Source: Betaproteobacteria bacterium LSUCC0117 (GTDB lineage: Bacteria > Pseudomonadota > Gammaproteobacteria > Burkholderiales > Burkholderiaceae_C). Taken from it: a DNA stretch of 64,000 bases. The stretch lies in the NCBI GenBank assembly GCA_030441535.1, contig JAUJFZ010000003.1:248001-312000 (forward strand), given 5' to 3'. The notes below the pieces were generated by a model that was not told the origin of the DNA, ran no database searches, and saw only the letters and a list, made by a program, of their open reading frames with translations. Shown piece after piece: positions 8,431 to 16,818 of this stretch; the stretch's first letter is position 1; each line of letters begins with the position of its first letter. A program made the translations under genes and the position numbers.

Positions 8431-9417
8431 TCAGAGCGCGCCTTGCACGTTAACGAAGAGGCTGTAGATCGAATGTGAGCTGGCCATGAACAAGCGGTTG
8501 CGGTGGCGCCCCCCGAAGCAGACATTGGCGCAGCGTTCAGGCAAGTGGATGTGGCCAATGGGGCGACCATCACGGTCGAACACGCGCACACCATCGAGGT
8601 CTTCGAGGTCGGCATCTAACTGACCCGAGCTGCCGAAACCCGCCCAAACATTGCCCTGTACGTCGATCGCGATGCCATCAAGCGCGCCATAGCAAGCGGG
8701 GTCAATGTGCAAGCGCTTGTTGCTGAGGCGACCGTTGGGCCCGACGTCATAGGCCCACAGCAAGCGATGGGGCTCCGAGCGACTTTCGACCACGTAGAGA
8801 ATTTTTTCATCGGGCGAGAACGCCAAGCCATTGGGCCCTGCCAAGTCATCAATGACGGGGCCGACGGCGCCCGTAACGGGGTCAATGCGGTACACCGCAT
8901 GCGGTAACTCGGGGTTAGCGAACTCCCCTTCCCACCAACCCGATATGCCGAATGTAGGGTCGGTAAACCAAATGCTGCCGTCCGATTGGCAAATGATGTC
9001 GTTGGGTGAATTGAAACGCTTGCCGTCAAACTGATCAGCCAGCACCGTGATACGGCCGTCGTATTCGGTCCGCGTGATGCGCCGCGTCAGGTGCTCGCAA
9101 CTGATGAGCCGCCCTTGCCGATCACGCGCATGGCCGTTGGCATTGTTAGACGGTTCGCGGAACACGCTCAGCGCCCCTGAGGTTTCATCCCACCGCATGA
9201 TGCGGTTGTTCGGAATATCCGAGACCAAGAGATAGCGCCCATCGCCAAACCACACCGGGCCTTCCGCCCAACGCAAACCGGTGGCCAGCTGCTCCACACT
9301 GGAGCTGAACAAGCGCAATGCTTTGAACCGATCATCCAACACCCGAACAGCGGGGTCTGGGTAACGGGAATTGGGGGTGAAGGCCACGTTCACGGCACTG
9401 CCCATCGCGACGGTCAT
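8431..9417 (-). CDS. SMP-30/gluconolactonase-family sugar lactonase
   Basis: A 328-residue six-bladed beta-propeller lactonase. The metal ligands of the SMP-30/gluconolactonase family are visible: Glu52 in WAEGPVW, Asn139 in NSPNDI, Asn196 in GPNGLAF and Asp247 in ALDGIA. Such enzymes open sugar-acid lactones with a divalent metal. Because uronate dehydrogenase (12434-13255) makes an aldarolactone, this protein is the natural candidate to hydrolyse it to glucarate or galactarate; gluconolactone is an alternative substrate. It is the first gene of the minus arm, its start facing the FadR-type operator at 9480-9492. No signal peptide is seen, so it should be cytoplasmic. Confidence 0.88.
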   Translation of the reverse strand: MTVAMGSAVNVAFTPNSRYPDPAVRVLDDRFKALRLFSSSVEQLATGLRWAEGPVWFGDGRYLLVSDIPNNRIMRWDETSGALSVFREPSNNANGHARDRQGRLISCEHLTRRITRTEYDGRITVLADQFDGKRFNSPNDIICQSDGSIWFTDPTFGISGWWEGEFANPELPHAVYRIDPVTGAVGPVIDDLAGPNGLAFSPDEKILYVVESRSEPHRLLWAYDVGPNGRLSNKRLHIDPACYGALDGIAIDVQGNVWAGFGSSGQLDADLEDLDGVRVFDRDGRPIGHIHLPERCANVCFGGRHRNRLFMASSHSIYSLFVNVQGAL

Positions 9418-9479
9418 AAGGACTCCTCTGGTTCAAAACGTTGATGATGCCCTGAAATTCAGAAAGGCGGGTATCATCA

Positions 9480-9492
9480 GTTGTCGTACAAC
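9480..9492. promoter_or_regulatory. FadR/GntR-type operator between lactonase and regulator genes
   Basis: GTTGTCGTACAAC is a perfect inverted repeat (5-bp arms, 3-bp centre) and fits the general FadR-subfamily pattern TNGTNNNACNA at 9481-9491. It lies 63 bp before the lactonase start and 37 bp before the regulator start, just after a -10-like TATCAT (9472-9477, plus strand). The adjacent regulator is the obvious ligand. A weaker copy, GTTGTATGATGAC with two arm mismatches, overlaps the gudD start at 10271-10283. Confidence 0.65.
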
Positions 9493-9528
9493 TATCCTAC
9501 ACCACCGCACTGGCGCTTTCTTCTATCC

Positions 9529-10245
9529 ATGTCGCCTACCTCGCCATCAAAAACTCGCTCGACGACACTGGCTGAACAAATCCGCCAGCGCATCAACGAG
9601 CACATCTACGCGCCAGGTAGCAAGTTACCCACAGAGGCGCGCATCATGACTGAGTTTGGCGTCAGCCGTACCGTTGTGCGTGAGGCGTTATCCCACCTAC
9701 AGGCGCACGGCTTGGTCTACACCCGCCACGGTATCGGATCATTTGTCACTGTCCCCATTGAGGCATCGCCTTTCAGTTTTTCAGCTGATCAAGCCGATTC
9801 GTTACGCGACACCATCGCCCTCTTGGAACTGCGTATCGCGCTTGAGACCGAGGCGGCTGTTCTGGCCGCTATGCGGCGCACCATGGTCAATGTGACCCGA
9901 CTGGAGGCGGCGCACGCCGCGTTTGGTCAGGCGATCATCGAGGGGCATGATGCGGTGGATGCCGACTTCGCTTTCCATTGCGAAATCGCAAAGGCCACTC
10001 AAAACAACCACTTTGCCAATTTCATGCAACAAGTCGGCGAGACCTTGATCCCCCGCGCGCGCGCCAAGCAACGAACGCCCATTGATGCGACCAAGCGAGC
10101 CTACTTGCGACGCGTCCACGATGAGCACGCCAGCTTATTAAACGCCATCAAAAACCAAGATATCGAAGCGGCACGTGCCGCATCACGCACCCATCTGTCC
10201 AATAGCCGCGATCGCTTGAGAGGCCGCCAATCCACTTTGTCGTGA
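9529..10245 (+). CDS. FadR-family (GntR) transcriptional regulator of the aldarate genes
   Basis: A 238-residue DNA-binding protein with an N-terminal winged helix (about 12-78, including RIMTEFGVSRTVVREALSHLQAHGLV) and a C-terminal all-helical FCD ligand-binding domain (about 95-230). The FCD domain keeps the FHCEIAKAT and HDEHASLLNAI histidine segments that usually bind a metal ion. An upstream TTG at 9481 is in frame but would lie inside the operator, so the ATG at 9529 is chosen. It heads the plus arm regulator-gudD-garL-udh and faces the lactonase-garD-mutarotase arm. The likely role is repression of both arms, relieved by an aldarate or its ketodeoxy product; the effector is not visible. 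Confidence 0.9.
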   Translation: MSPTSPSKTRSTTLAEQIRQRINEHIYAPGSKLPTEARIMTEFGVSRTVVREALSHLQAHGLVYTRHGIGSFVTVPIEASPFSFSADQADSLRDTIALLELRIALETEAAVLAAMRRTMVNVTRLEAAHAAFGQAIIEGHDAVDADFAFHCEIAKATQNNHFANFMQQVGETLIPRARAKQRTPIDATKRAYLRRVHDEHASLLNAIKNQDIEAARAASRTHLSNSRDRLRGRQSTLS

Positions 10246-10275
10246 CACCTCACGACACCATCCAATAGCAGTTGT

Positions 10276-11622
10276 ATGATGACTAAACTTACCCAGCAAG
10301 ACGCCCCCCGTGTGACAAAGATGCAGGTCATCCCCGTGGCTGGGCGCGATCACATGCTGCTTAACCTCAGTGGTGCACATGGCCCATTTTTCACCCGTAA
10401 CGTGGTAGTACTTGAAGACCACACGGGTCGCCACGGGGTTGGTGAAGTGCCAGGCGGCGAGAAAATCCGGCAAACGCTTGAAGACGCAAAGGCTTTGGTT
10501 GTGGGACAACCCATCGGCCAGTACAACGGGATTCTGAATCAGGTACGTGCTGCTTACGCCGATCGTGACAGCGGCGGGCGTGGTAACCAAACCTTTGACC
10601 TGCGCACCACCATTCACGCGGTCACCGCGCTTGAAAGCGCCCTGCTCGACTTGCTCGGTCAATTTTTAGATGCGCCGGTGGCAGCCCTCCTGGGCGATGG
10701 GCAGCAACGCGCGCGTGTGCAAGTGCTGGGTTACTTGTTTTATGTCGGCGATCGCCGCCAGACCGATCTCCCCTACCCCGTCGATGAGGCGCCCACTGAC
10801 GACTGGATGCAGCGCCGCAGCGAACCTGCCTTGACGCCTGAAGCCGTGGTCAAACTAGCCGAGGCGGCGCAGGCCCGCTATGGCTTTCAAGACTTCAAGC
10901 TCAAGGGCGGCGTGTTCAGCGGCGAAGTAGAAGTGGAAGCCGTGCGCGCCCTGCACGAACGCTTCCCTACGGCGCGAATCACCCTTGACCCCAATGGCGG
11001 CTGGTTACTGAAGGACGCGGTTCGATTGCTGCGCGACCAGCATGGCACCTTGGCCTATGCCGAGGACCCTTGCGGCGCAGAGGGCAATTATTCAGGGCGT
11101 GAGGTCATGGCGGAGTTCAAACGGGCCACCGGCTTGCCAACCGCTACCAACATGGTGGCGACCGATTGGCGTGAAATGGCGCACAGCATTCAGTTGCAGG
11201 CGGTCGATATCCCACTGGCTGATCCCCACTTTTGGACGCTACAGGGATCGGTGCGGGTGGCGCAATTGTGCAAAATGTTCGACCTCACGTGGGGATCGCA
11301 TTCGAACAACCACTTTGACATTTCGCTGGCAATGTTCACGCATTGCGCCGCGGCGGCACCGGGTAAGGTCACTGCGATTGACACCCATTGGATTTGGCAG
11401 GACGGGCAACACCTGACCACCAATCCTCTCCCCATCAAAGACGGCTATATCGACGTACCCACGCGCGCCGGTTTGGGCGTGGACCTCGACTGGGATGCGC
11501 TGAAAGCCGCGAACGCGCTTTATTTGCAACACGGCTTGGGCGCGCGTAACGATGCCATGGCCATGCAATACCTCATCCCGGGTTGGACCTTCAACCCCAA
11601 ATCACCCGCAATGGTTCGCTGA
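10276..11622 (+). CDS. gudD: Glucarate dehydratase
   Basis: GudD, 448 residues, is an enolase-superfamily enzyme that dehydrates D-glucarate (or L-idarate) to 5-keto-4-deoxy-D-glucarate. By alignment from memory with E. coli GudD (offset +3), the metal ligands are Asp238, Glu269 and Asn292, the KxK base is Lys210, and the second acid-base pair is His342/Asp316; all are present. The length matches the family. ATG codons at 10276 and 10279 are both possible starts; no strong ribosome binding site separates them. The gene is 30 nt after the regulator and 24 nt before garL, so the plus arm is a single unit. Its product is the GarL substrate. Confidence 0.96.
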   Translation: MMTKLTQQDAPRVTKMQVIPVAGRDHMLLNLSGAHGPFFTRNVVVLEDHTGRHGVGEVPGGEKIRQTLEDAKALVVGQPIGQYNGILNQVRAAYADRDSGGRGNQTFDLRTTIHAVTALESALLDLLGQFLDAPVAALLGDGQQRARVQVLGYLFYVGDRRQTDLPYPVDEAPTDDWMQRRSEPALTPEAVVKLAEAAQARYGFQDFKLKGGVFSGEVEVEAVRALHERFPTARITLDPNGGWLLKDAVRLLRDQHGTLAYAEDPCGAEGNYSGREVMAEFKRATGLPTATNMVATDWREMAHSIQLQAVDIPLADPHFWTLQGSVRVAQLCKMFDLTWGSHSNNHFDISLAMFTHCAAAAPGKVTAIDTHWIWQDGQHLTTNPLPIKDGYIDVPTRAGLGVDLDWDALKAANALYLQHGLGARNDAMAMQYLIPGWTFNPKSPAMVR

Positions 11623-11646
11623 CAGCGGCCCCCTTTGGAGAACCCC

Positions 11647-12411
11647 ATGGACTTACCCGTTAATCATTTCAAACGCGCCTTACTCAACCAGCAGTCACAA
11701 ATTGGTTTGTGGTCGCACCTGAGCAGTCACATCAGCACCGAAATTTTGGCCCACAGCGGTTTCGATTGGCTGGTCCTGGACATGGAGCACTCACCCAATG
11801 AGCTGCCCGATATCCTCAGTCAATTGCAAGCGATTAACGGCAGCATAACCCATGCCGTGGTGCGCCCACCTTGGAACGACATGGTGACCTTCAAACGTCT
11901 GCTGGACATCGGTGTCCAGACACTGTTGGTCCCTTACATACAAACCGCCGAAGAGGCGCGTGATGCGGTAGCTTTCACGCGCTACCCGCCACACGGCGTA
12001 CGCGGTTTTGCCGGTGCGCCGAGAGCGAGCGGTTACGGGCGCATACCCGACTACGCCAAACGATGCGCCGACGAGTTGTGCGTGCTATTACAAGTTGAGA
12101 CGGTGCAAGGTCTTGAAAATTTAGAGGCGATTGCGAATACCCCCGGCGTCGACGGTGTGTTCATCGGGCCCGGCGACTTGTCTGCCGCTTTGGGTCATTT
12201 GGGCAACCCCAAACACCCTGATGTTTTGGCGGTGATTGACCGCGCTATCGCGACTATTCGCGCCTGTGGCAAAGCCCCAGGTATCCTGACCGGTGATGAG
12301 ACTTTGGCCAAACATTATCTGGCTCAAGGCTGCTTGTTTGTTGCGGTGGGCGCAGACCAAAACCTATTGCGCGACAGCGCGCAAGCGTTGTCCAAACGCA
12401 TGAAAGCCTGA
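11647..12411 (+). CDS. garL: 5-keto-4-deoxy-D-glucarate aldolase
   Basis: A 254-residue HpcH/HpaI-family class II aldolase that splits 5-keto-4-deoxyglucarate into pyruvate and tartronate semialdehyde. Visible active-site residues are His48 (DMEHSP), Arg73 (VVRPPW), and the metal ligands Glu151 (QVET) and Asp177 (GPGDLS). An upstream TTG frame start is possible, but the ATG at 11647 has a GGAG site six nt before it. Sitting directly after gudD, it completes the step after dehydration. Related HpaI-type aldolases act on 2-keto-3-deoxy-L-rhamnonate, but the context favours glucarate. Confidence 0.92.
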   Translation: MDLPVNHFKRALLNQQSQIGLWSHLSSHISTEILAHSGFDWLVLDMEHSPNELPDILSQLQAINGSITHAVVRPPWNDMVTFKRLLDIGVQTLLVPYIQTAEEARDAVAFTRYPPHGVRGFAGAPRASGYGRIPDYAKRCADELCVLLQVETVQGLENLEAIANTPGVDGVFIGPGDLSAALGHLGNPKHPDVLAVIDRAIATIRACGKAPGILTGDETLAKHYLAQGCLFVAVGADQNLLRDSAQALSKRMKA

Positions 12412-12433
12412 GCACCACATCAAAGGAAATCCC

Positions 12434-13255
12434 ATGTTGAAAAAGCCCGCAACGCCTCTTCAATTCAATCGCATCCTGCTAACCGGTGCTGCGGGTAATT
12501 TGGGGCAGGTCCTGCGCCCGCGCTTGAAGGCTTACTGCAACGTGCTGCGCGTCAGTGACCAAGCCGACATCGGCGCGCCAGGTGCAGGCGAGGAAGTGAT
12601 GCGCGTGGCACTTGAGGATGCCGACGCTGTCATCGCCTTGCTGCAAGGCGTTGATGCGGTGGTACATATGGGCGGCGTTTCAACCGAACAACCCTGGGAG
12701 CCCATTCTGGCGGGCAACATCAGGGGCATGATCAACTTGTACGAGGCTGCGCGCAAGGCGGGCACCAAGCGAATCATCTTCGCCAGTTCCAATCATGCGA
12801 CGGGGTTTTACAAGCAATCAGAAACCATCACCCCCAACGCACAGCCAAAGCCAGATGGCTTCTACGGCTTGTCCAAAGCCTTCGGCGAGAACGTGGCGCA
12901 GATGTATTGGGACCGTTGGGGTATCGAGACGGTGAGCGTGCGCATTGGCTCGTCGTTCCCCGAACCCAAAGACCGCCGCATGCTGGCGACTTGGCTCAGC
13001 TATGACGACTTAGAGCGTTTGGTGATGGCCGGATTGACCTCACCCATCGTCGGTCACTCGGTGATTTACGGCATGTCAGACAACCAACACACGTGGTGGG
13101 ACAACACGCCGGCCAAACACATTGGGTACCGCCCGCAAGACAGCTCGGATGTCTTCCGTGATGCCGTAGAGGCCCGCCAACCGACCATAGACATCACCGA
13201 TCCTGCAGCGATTTATCAGGGTGGCGCCTTCGTCAAAATGGCGCCCCACGATTGA
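12434..13255 (+). CDS. udh: Uronate dehydrogenase
   Basis: Udh, 273 residues, is an extended short-chain dehydrogenase that uses NAD+ to oxidise D-glucuronate and D-galacturonate at C1 to the aldarolactone. The Rossmann loop LTGAAGNLG lies at 16-24 and the catalytic Tyr144-xxx-Lys148 pair sits in FYGLSKAFGE; the SSNHATGFY segment (118-126) is characteristic of uronate dehydrogenases. AAAGGAA precedes the ATG. It is the last gene of the plus arm, and its stop is only 2 nt from the stop of idnD on the opposite strand. With the lactonase and GudD/GarD/GarL it forms an isomerase-free oxidative uronate pathway. Confidence 0.93.
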   Translation: MLKKPATPLQFNRILLTGAAGNLGQVLRPRLKAYCNVLRVSDQADIGAPGAGEEVMRVALEDADAVIALLQGVDAVVHMGGVSTEQPWEPILAGNIRGMINLYEAARKAGTKRIIFASSNHATGFYKQSETITPNAQPKPDGFYGLSKAFGENVAQMYWDRWGIETVSVRIGSSFPEPKDRRMLATWLSYDDLERLVMAGLTSPIVGHSVIYGMSDNQHTWWDNTPAKHIGYRPQDSSDVFRDAVEARQPTIDITDPAAIYQGGAFVKMAPHD

Positions 13256-13257
13256 GG

Positions 13258-14295
13258 TCAGGCGTCAAACGCGATCTGTACTTTCAACGACTTCGATTTG
13301 TCGGCTGCCATGTCAAATGCAGCGACGGCGGCACTGAGTGGTTGCGTGCTGGTGATAACGGGGCGACCATCGACCAAGCGATCGTTCAGGAAGCGAACCG
13401 CAGTCGCGAATTCTGAATGGAAGCGGAAGGTCCCCCGCACGTCGACTTCTTTGGCCACGATTTGGCTGAGGGGTAAATTCACTTCAGCACCCACGCCCAC
13501 CACCACGACCACACCCCGCGCGCGCACCACGTCGAGCGCATTCATGAATGCTGGCGCGCTACCGGAGGCTTCAAAGACCACATCAAATTGGCCTTTGTCT
13601 GCTTTGTAGGCGGCGAGCGCATCTGGTGTTTTCATCAAGTTGATGGTGTGATCAGCGCCCATTGCCTTGGCGCAGGTCAAAGGCAGGTCAGCCACATCGG
13701 CAGCCACAATGGTCTGCGCGCCTGCACGGCGTAACGCACCGATCAGCAAGCTGCCGATGGGGCCACAGCCGGTTACCAAGACGTTGGCCCCCATCACAGA
13801 GCCAGAGCGTTGAATCGCATGCAAGCCGACTGATAACGGCTCGGCGAGCGCGGCCTCCGACAGGCTGAGGTGATCAGCAATCGGGTGTACCTGATGCGGG
13901 TAAACCAATATGTACTCGCAGAATGCCCCTTGGATGTGCGGGAACGGCATGGCGCTGCCATAAAAGCGCATGTTCAAACACTGGTTATGTATGCCCATTT
14001 GACAGAAGCGGCAATGGCCGCAGGGCCGCGATGGGCTGATCGCAATGCGTTGCCCAACGGTGTGCCCTGTCACGTCTGGCGCGATGGATTCAATCACCCC
14101 CGAGACCTCATGCCCCAACGCCATGGGCTCTTTGATACGCACGGTACCAAAGCCACCGTGTTGGTAGTAATGCAGGTCGGAGCCACAGATGCCGCCGAAG
14201 GCGATTTTCACGCGAATCATGCCAGCGGTAAGTTCGGGCGTTGGCGTTTCCTGAACGGATAACTGGCGTTCGCCAGCACAAATAATGGCTTGCAT
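13258..14295 (-). CDS. idnD: L-idonate 5-dehydrogenase-like zinc alcohol dehydrogenase
   Basis: A 345-residue medium-chain dehydrogenase. Catalytic zinc ligands Cys37, His62 and Glu63 (GHEVSG) and structural zinc cysteines at 92, 95, 98 and 106 are all present, and the NAD-binding GCGPIG loop is at 176-181. The sequence resembles L-idonate 5-dehydrogenase, which makes 5-keto-D-gluconate, the substrate of the neighbouring IdnO-like enzyme, and gluconokinase follows in the same operon. Sorbitol/xylitol dehydrogenase-type activity is an alternative. It is the last gene of the 12-gene minus-strand run. Confidence 0.85.
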   Translation of the reverse strand: MQAIICAGERQLSVQETPTPELTAGMIRVKIAFGGICGSDLHYYQHGGFGTVRIKEPMALGHEVSGVIESIAPDVTGHTVGQRIAISPSRPCGHCRFCQMGIHNQCLNMRFYGSAMPFPHIQGAFCEYILVYPHQVHPIADHLSLSEAALAEPLSVGLHAIQRSGSVMGANVLVTGCGPIGSLLIGALRRAGAQTIVAADVADLPLTCAKAMGADHTINLMKTPDALAAYKADKGQFDVVFEASGSAPAFMNALDVVRARGVVVVVGVGAEVNLPLSQIVAKEVDVRGTFRFHSEFATAVRFLNDRLVDGRPVITSTQPLSAAVAAFDMAADKSKSLKVQIAFDA

Positions 14296-14303
14296 TGTGA
14301 GTC

Positions 14304-15071
14304 CTAAAGTGTGGCGGTCACGCCGCCGTCAACGTACAAAATATGACCATTCATAAAGCTGGAGGCCTCGCTAGCCAGTAACACAGCGGCGGGGCCCAAC
14401 TCGTCAACATCGCCCCAACGCCGACTGGGCGTGCGCTTGACCAACCAATCGGTGAAAGCCGGATCTGCAACCAGTTTCTCATTGAGCTCTGTTTTGAAAT
14501 AGCCGGGGCCGATGCCATTGACCTGCAAGCCTAAAGGACCCCAGTCAATCGCCATGCCTTTCGTGAGCATTTTCAACGCGCCCTTGGTGGCCATGTAGGG
14601 TGCGATGCCCGGCCGACCCAACTCGCTTTGCACCGAGCAAATGTTGATGATCTTTCCCTGCCCACGCGCGATCATGCCTTGTGCGACCGCTTGGCCCACG
14701 TAAAACGCGCTGTCGAGGTTGGTTTGCATGATGCGACGCCAATCGGCAGGGTCGTAGTCCTGCAGCGGTCCGCGCAGTTGCATGCCCGCGTTGTTGATCA
14801 AGATATCCAACGGTTGCCGAGACTCGATCGCCGCTACAGCCGCTTTAACCGACGCTTCATCCGTGACATCAAACACCTGCGTGCTCACCGCGTGTCCCTC
14901 AGCAGTTAACGCCGCTGCCGCTTGCTGTAATTTAGTCGCGTCGCGGCCATTCAAGACCACGTGTGCGCCCGCCTCACACAGCGCGCGCGCCAAGCCGAAA
15001 CCGATACCCGCAGAGGAGCCAGTGATAAGGGCACAGCGGCCATTGAGACGAAAGCGATCCAAAACGGACAT
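14304..15071 (-). CDS. idnO: Gluconate 5-dehydrogenase-like SDR
   Basis: A 255-residue classical short-chain dehydrogenase with the cofactor loop GSSAGIG (18-24), NNAG (93-96) and the catalytic Ser146, Tyr159, Lys163. IdnO-type enzymes reversibly reduce 5-keto-D-gluconate to D-gluconate with NADPH. Placement between an IdnD-like dehydrogenase (8 nt downstream) and gluconokinase (22 nt upstream) supports that function. SDR substrate specificity cannot be read from sequence, so the name rests on context and general resemblance. Confidence 0.83.
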   Translation of the reverse strand: MSVLDRFRLNGRCALITGSSAGIGFGLARALCEAGAHVVLNGRDATKLQQAAAALTAEGHAVSTQVFDVTDEASVKAAVAAIESRQPLDILINNAGMQLRGPLQDYDPADWRRIMQTNLDSAFYVGQAVAQGMIARGQGKIINICSVQSELGRPGIAPYMATKGALKMLTKGMAIDWGPLGLQVNGIGPGYFKTELNEKLVADPAFTDWLVKRTPSRRWGDVDELGPAAVLLASEASSFMNGHILYVDGGVTATL

Positions 15072-15093
15072 GGGGTTGGTTCCTGTGTGGTGT

Positions 15094-15639
15094 TTAGGTG
15101 GTCCAGCGCGGCCGCAACTGCGCGACCATTTGTTCAGTCGACAAGGTCAGTGATATGGGCACGACATCACCCTCGTCTGCAGTGGGGACCTCTAGCGTTT
15201 GAAACTGTGTTTCGAGTAACGAGCTGGGCATGTAATGCCCTTTGCGTTGACTCAACCGAGCCATTATCGTGTCGAAAGTGCCGTGCAAAAACAAAAACTC
15301 AACGCCGGGCACCAACCCGCGCAGTTGATCGCGATACGCCCGTTTGAGCGCCGAGCAAGCCACCACGCGACCCGACGTGCCCGTGAGTGGCGCAATCAGG
15401 GCATCGCCTACGGCTTGCAACCACGGTTGCCGGTCGGCATCTGTGAGCGGCGTGCCTTCACGCATTTTGGCAACGTTGGTCGCTGGGTGCAGATCGTCCG
15501 CATCCAGCACGTGCCAATCTAAAGTCGCACCCAAGGCCTCGGCTAATGTCGTCTTGCCACAACCCGACACGCCCATGACCACGACTCGGGCGGCGTCCGA
15601 GGGGTTTGAGTGGTCATGCACGGGCTCAGGTGGCGGCAT
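15094..15639 (-). CDS. gntK: Gluconokinase
   Basis: A 181-residue P-loop kinase that phosphorylates D-gluconate to 6-phosphogluconate with ATP, feeding the Entner-Doudoroff and pentose phosphate routes. The Walker A motif GVSGCGKTT is at 23-31, followed by the family signatures DADDLHPATNVAKM and ACSALKRAYRDQLR. The first 15 residues ahead of the core are poorly conserved, so a later start is possible. It lies 8 nt before the XylX-like gene start region and 22 nt after idnO in transcription geometry, inside the same operon, giving an idonate-to-6-phosphogluconate set. Confidence 0.94.
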   Translation of the reverse strand: MPPPEPVHDHSNPSDAARVVVMGVSGCGKTTLAEALGATLDWHVLDADDLHPATNVAKMREGTPLTDADRQPWLQAVGDALIAPLTGTSGRVVACSALKRAYRDQLRGLVPGVEFLFLHGTFDTIMARLSQRKGHYMPSSLLETQFQTLEVPTADEGDVVPISLTLSTEQMVAQLRPRWTT

Positions 15640-15647
15640 GGTTCAGC

Positions 15648-16817
15648 TCACTTGAGCAGGCCGCGAGCCGCCAAATTGCGCATCAACGATCGAACGCCAA
15701 ACGCCCATGGCGGTGCGGTTTCGGCGTGCGTTACCGTGTTGCACAGCTCGCCTAACCAACGGCTGCGAATGCGCACCACATCGCCCAAGTGGTGGGTGAA
15801 GCCAGTGCCCACTGCATCACGGTCTTTCGTAGGGGCAAAAAGCGTCCCCGTGAATAACATGAAGCCGTCGGGATACTGGTGTGCCTTGATGGTTTGCGCG
15901 ATCAAATCGAGCGGGTCACGGCTGATGCGAGCCATCTGGTTGACGCCCTGAAGGTTGTAGCCATCGGTGCCGTCGACCTCTAATTCGAGTTCCATCTGAC
16001 GCACCTCATCGAGCGAGAACGTGTCGTCAAACAGCCGTATAAACGGCCCGATCGCACACGATGCGTTGTTGTCTTTGGCCTTGCCCAACAGCAACGCACT
16101 GCGACCTTCAATATCGCGTAAATTAACGTCGTTACCCAAGCTCACACCCACCAATGTGCCGTGGGCGTTGACCGCCAGCACGACCTCAGGCTCGGGGTTA
16201 TTCCATGAGGAATCACTGCGAATACCCACCATCGCGCCCGGGCCGACTGCGCCTAAAACAGGCGCCTTGGTGAATACCTCTGCATCGGGACCGATTCCAA
16301 CCTCTAAATAAGGAGACCACCAGCCCTGCGCTTGCAACACCGCTTTGAGCGCCATGGCCGCATCAGACCCGGGCTTTAGACCCTCCAAGTTATCCCCGAG
16401 AACGCCCGCAATTTCTGCACGTACGCGCGCCGCGCCCGCTGCATCCCCCTTCGCGCGTTCTTCGATCACGCGCTCCAACATGCTGTCGGCAAAGGTCACG
16501 CCGCAGGCTTTGATGACCTGCACGTCCACCGGCGCTAAAAAGCGCATCACGGGCGTATCGGCGGGCTGATGGCTGTTGGCGAGCAAGTCAGCCACAGACG
16601 CGAGTCGGGTACCGCCTGCCGCACGCAAAGCTGCGGCAGGGGTGGCATGGTCCAGCAAGTCGGCCACCGTTGGGAATTGATCGGTGATGTCAAACACCCC
16701 CGCCTCCCGCACGGCCACGACCATCGGGCCAGCGTGTGGGCCAGATGGGTTCCACACACGGCCCACGAGCGCACCAGCGAAGCCATCATCTGGTAAGAAT
16801 TTTTCTATTGTTTGCAT
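15648..16817 (-). CDS. FAH-family sugar-acid dehydratase, XylX-like
   Basis: A 389-residue fumarylacetoacetate-hydrolase-fold protein. The stretch CGVTFADSMLERVIEERAKGD, the SDSSWNNPEPEVVL metal-site segment, NDVNLRDIEGRSALLLGKAKDNNAS and TLFAPTKDR closely resemble XylX of the Weimberg pathway, which dehydrates 2-keto-3-deoxy-D-xylonate to alpha-ketoglutarate semialdehyde. It is longer than the hydrolase-type FAH protein at 33083. The ATG at 16815-16817, one nt after the Ldh-family stop, is chosen over an upstream frame extension into that gene. No alpha-ketoglutarate semialdehyde dehydrogenase is in the window, so the pathway either finishes elsewhere or the substrate differs. Confidence 0.8.
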   Translation of the reverse strand: MQTIEKFLPDDGFAGALVGRVWNPSGPHAGPMVVAVREAGVFDITDQFPTVADLLDHATPAAALRAAGGTRLASVADLLANSHQPADTPVMRFLAPVDVQVIKACGVTFADSMLERVIEERAKGDAAGAARVRAEIAGVLGDNLEGLKPGSDAAMALKAVLQAQGWWSPYLEVGIGPDAEVFTKAPVLGAVGPGAMVGIRSDSSWNNPEPEVVLAVNAHGTLVGVSLGNDVNLRDIEGRSALLLGKAKDNNASCAIGPFIRLFDDTFSLDEVRQMELELEVDGTDGYNLQGVNQMARISRDPLDLIAQTIKAHQYPDGFMLFTGTLFAPTKDRDAVGTGFTHHLGDVVRIRSRWLGELCNTVTHAETAPPWAFGVRSLMRNLAARGLLK

Positions 16818-16818
16818 A

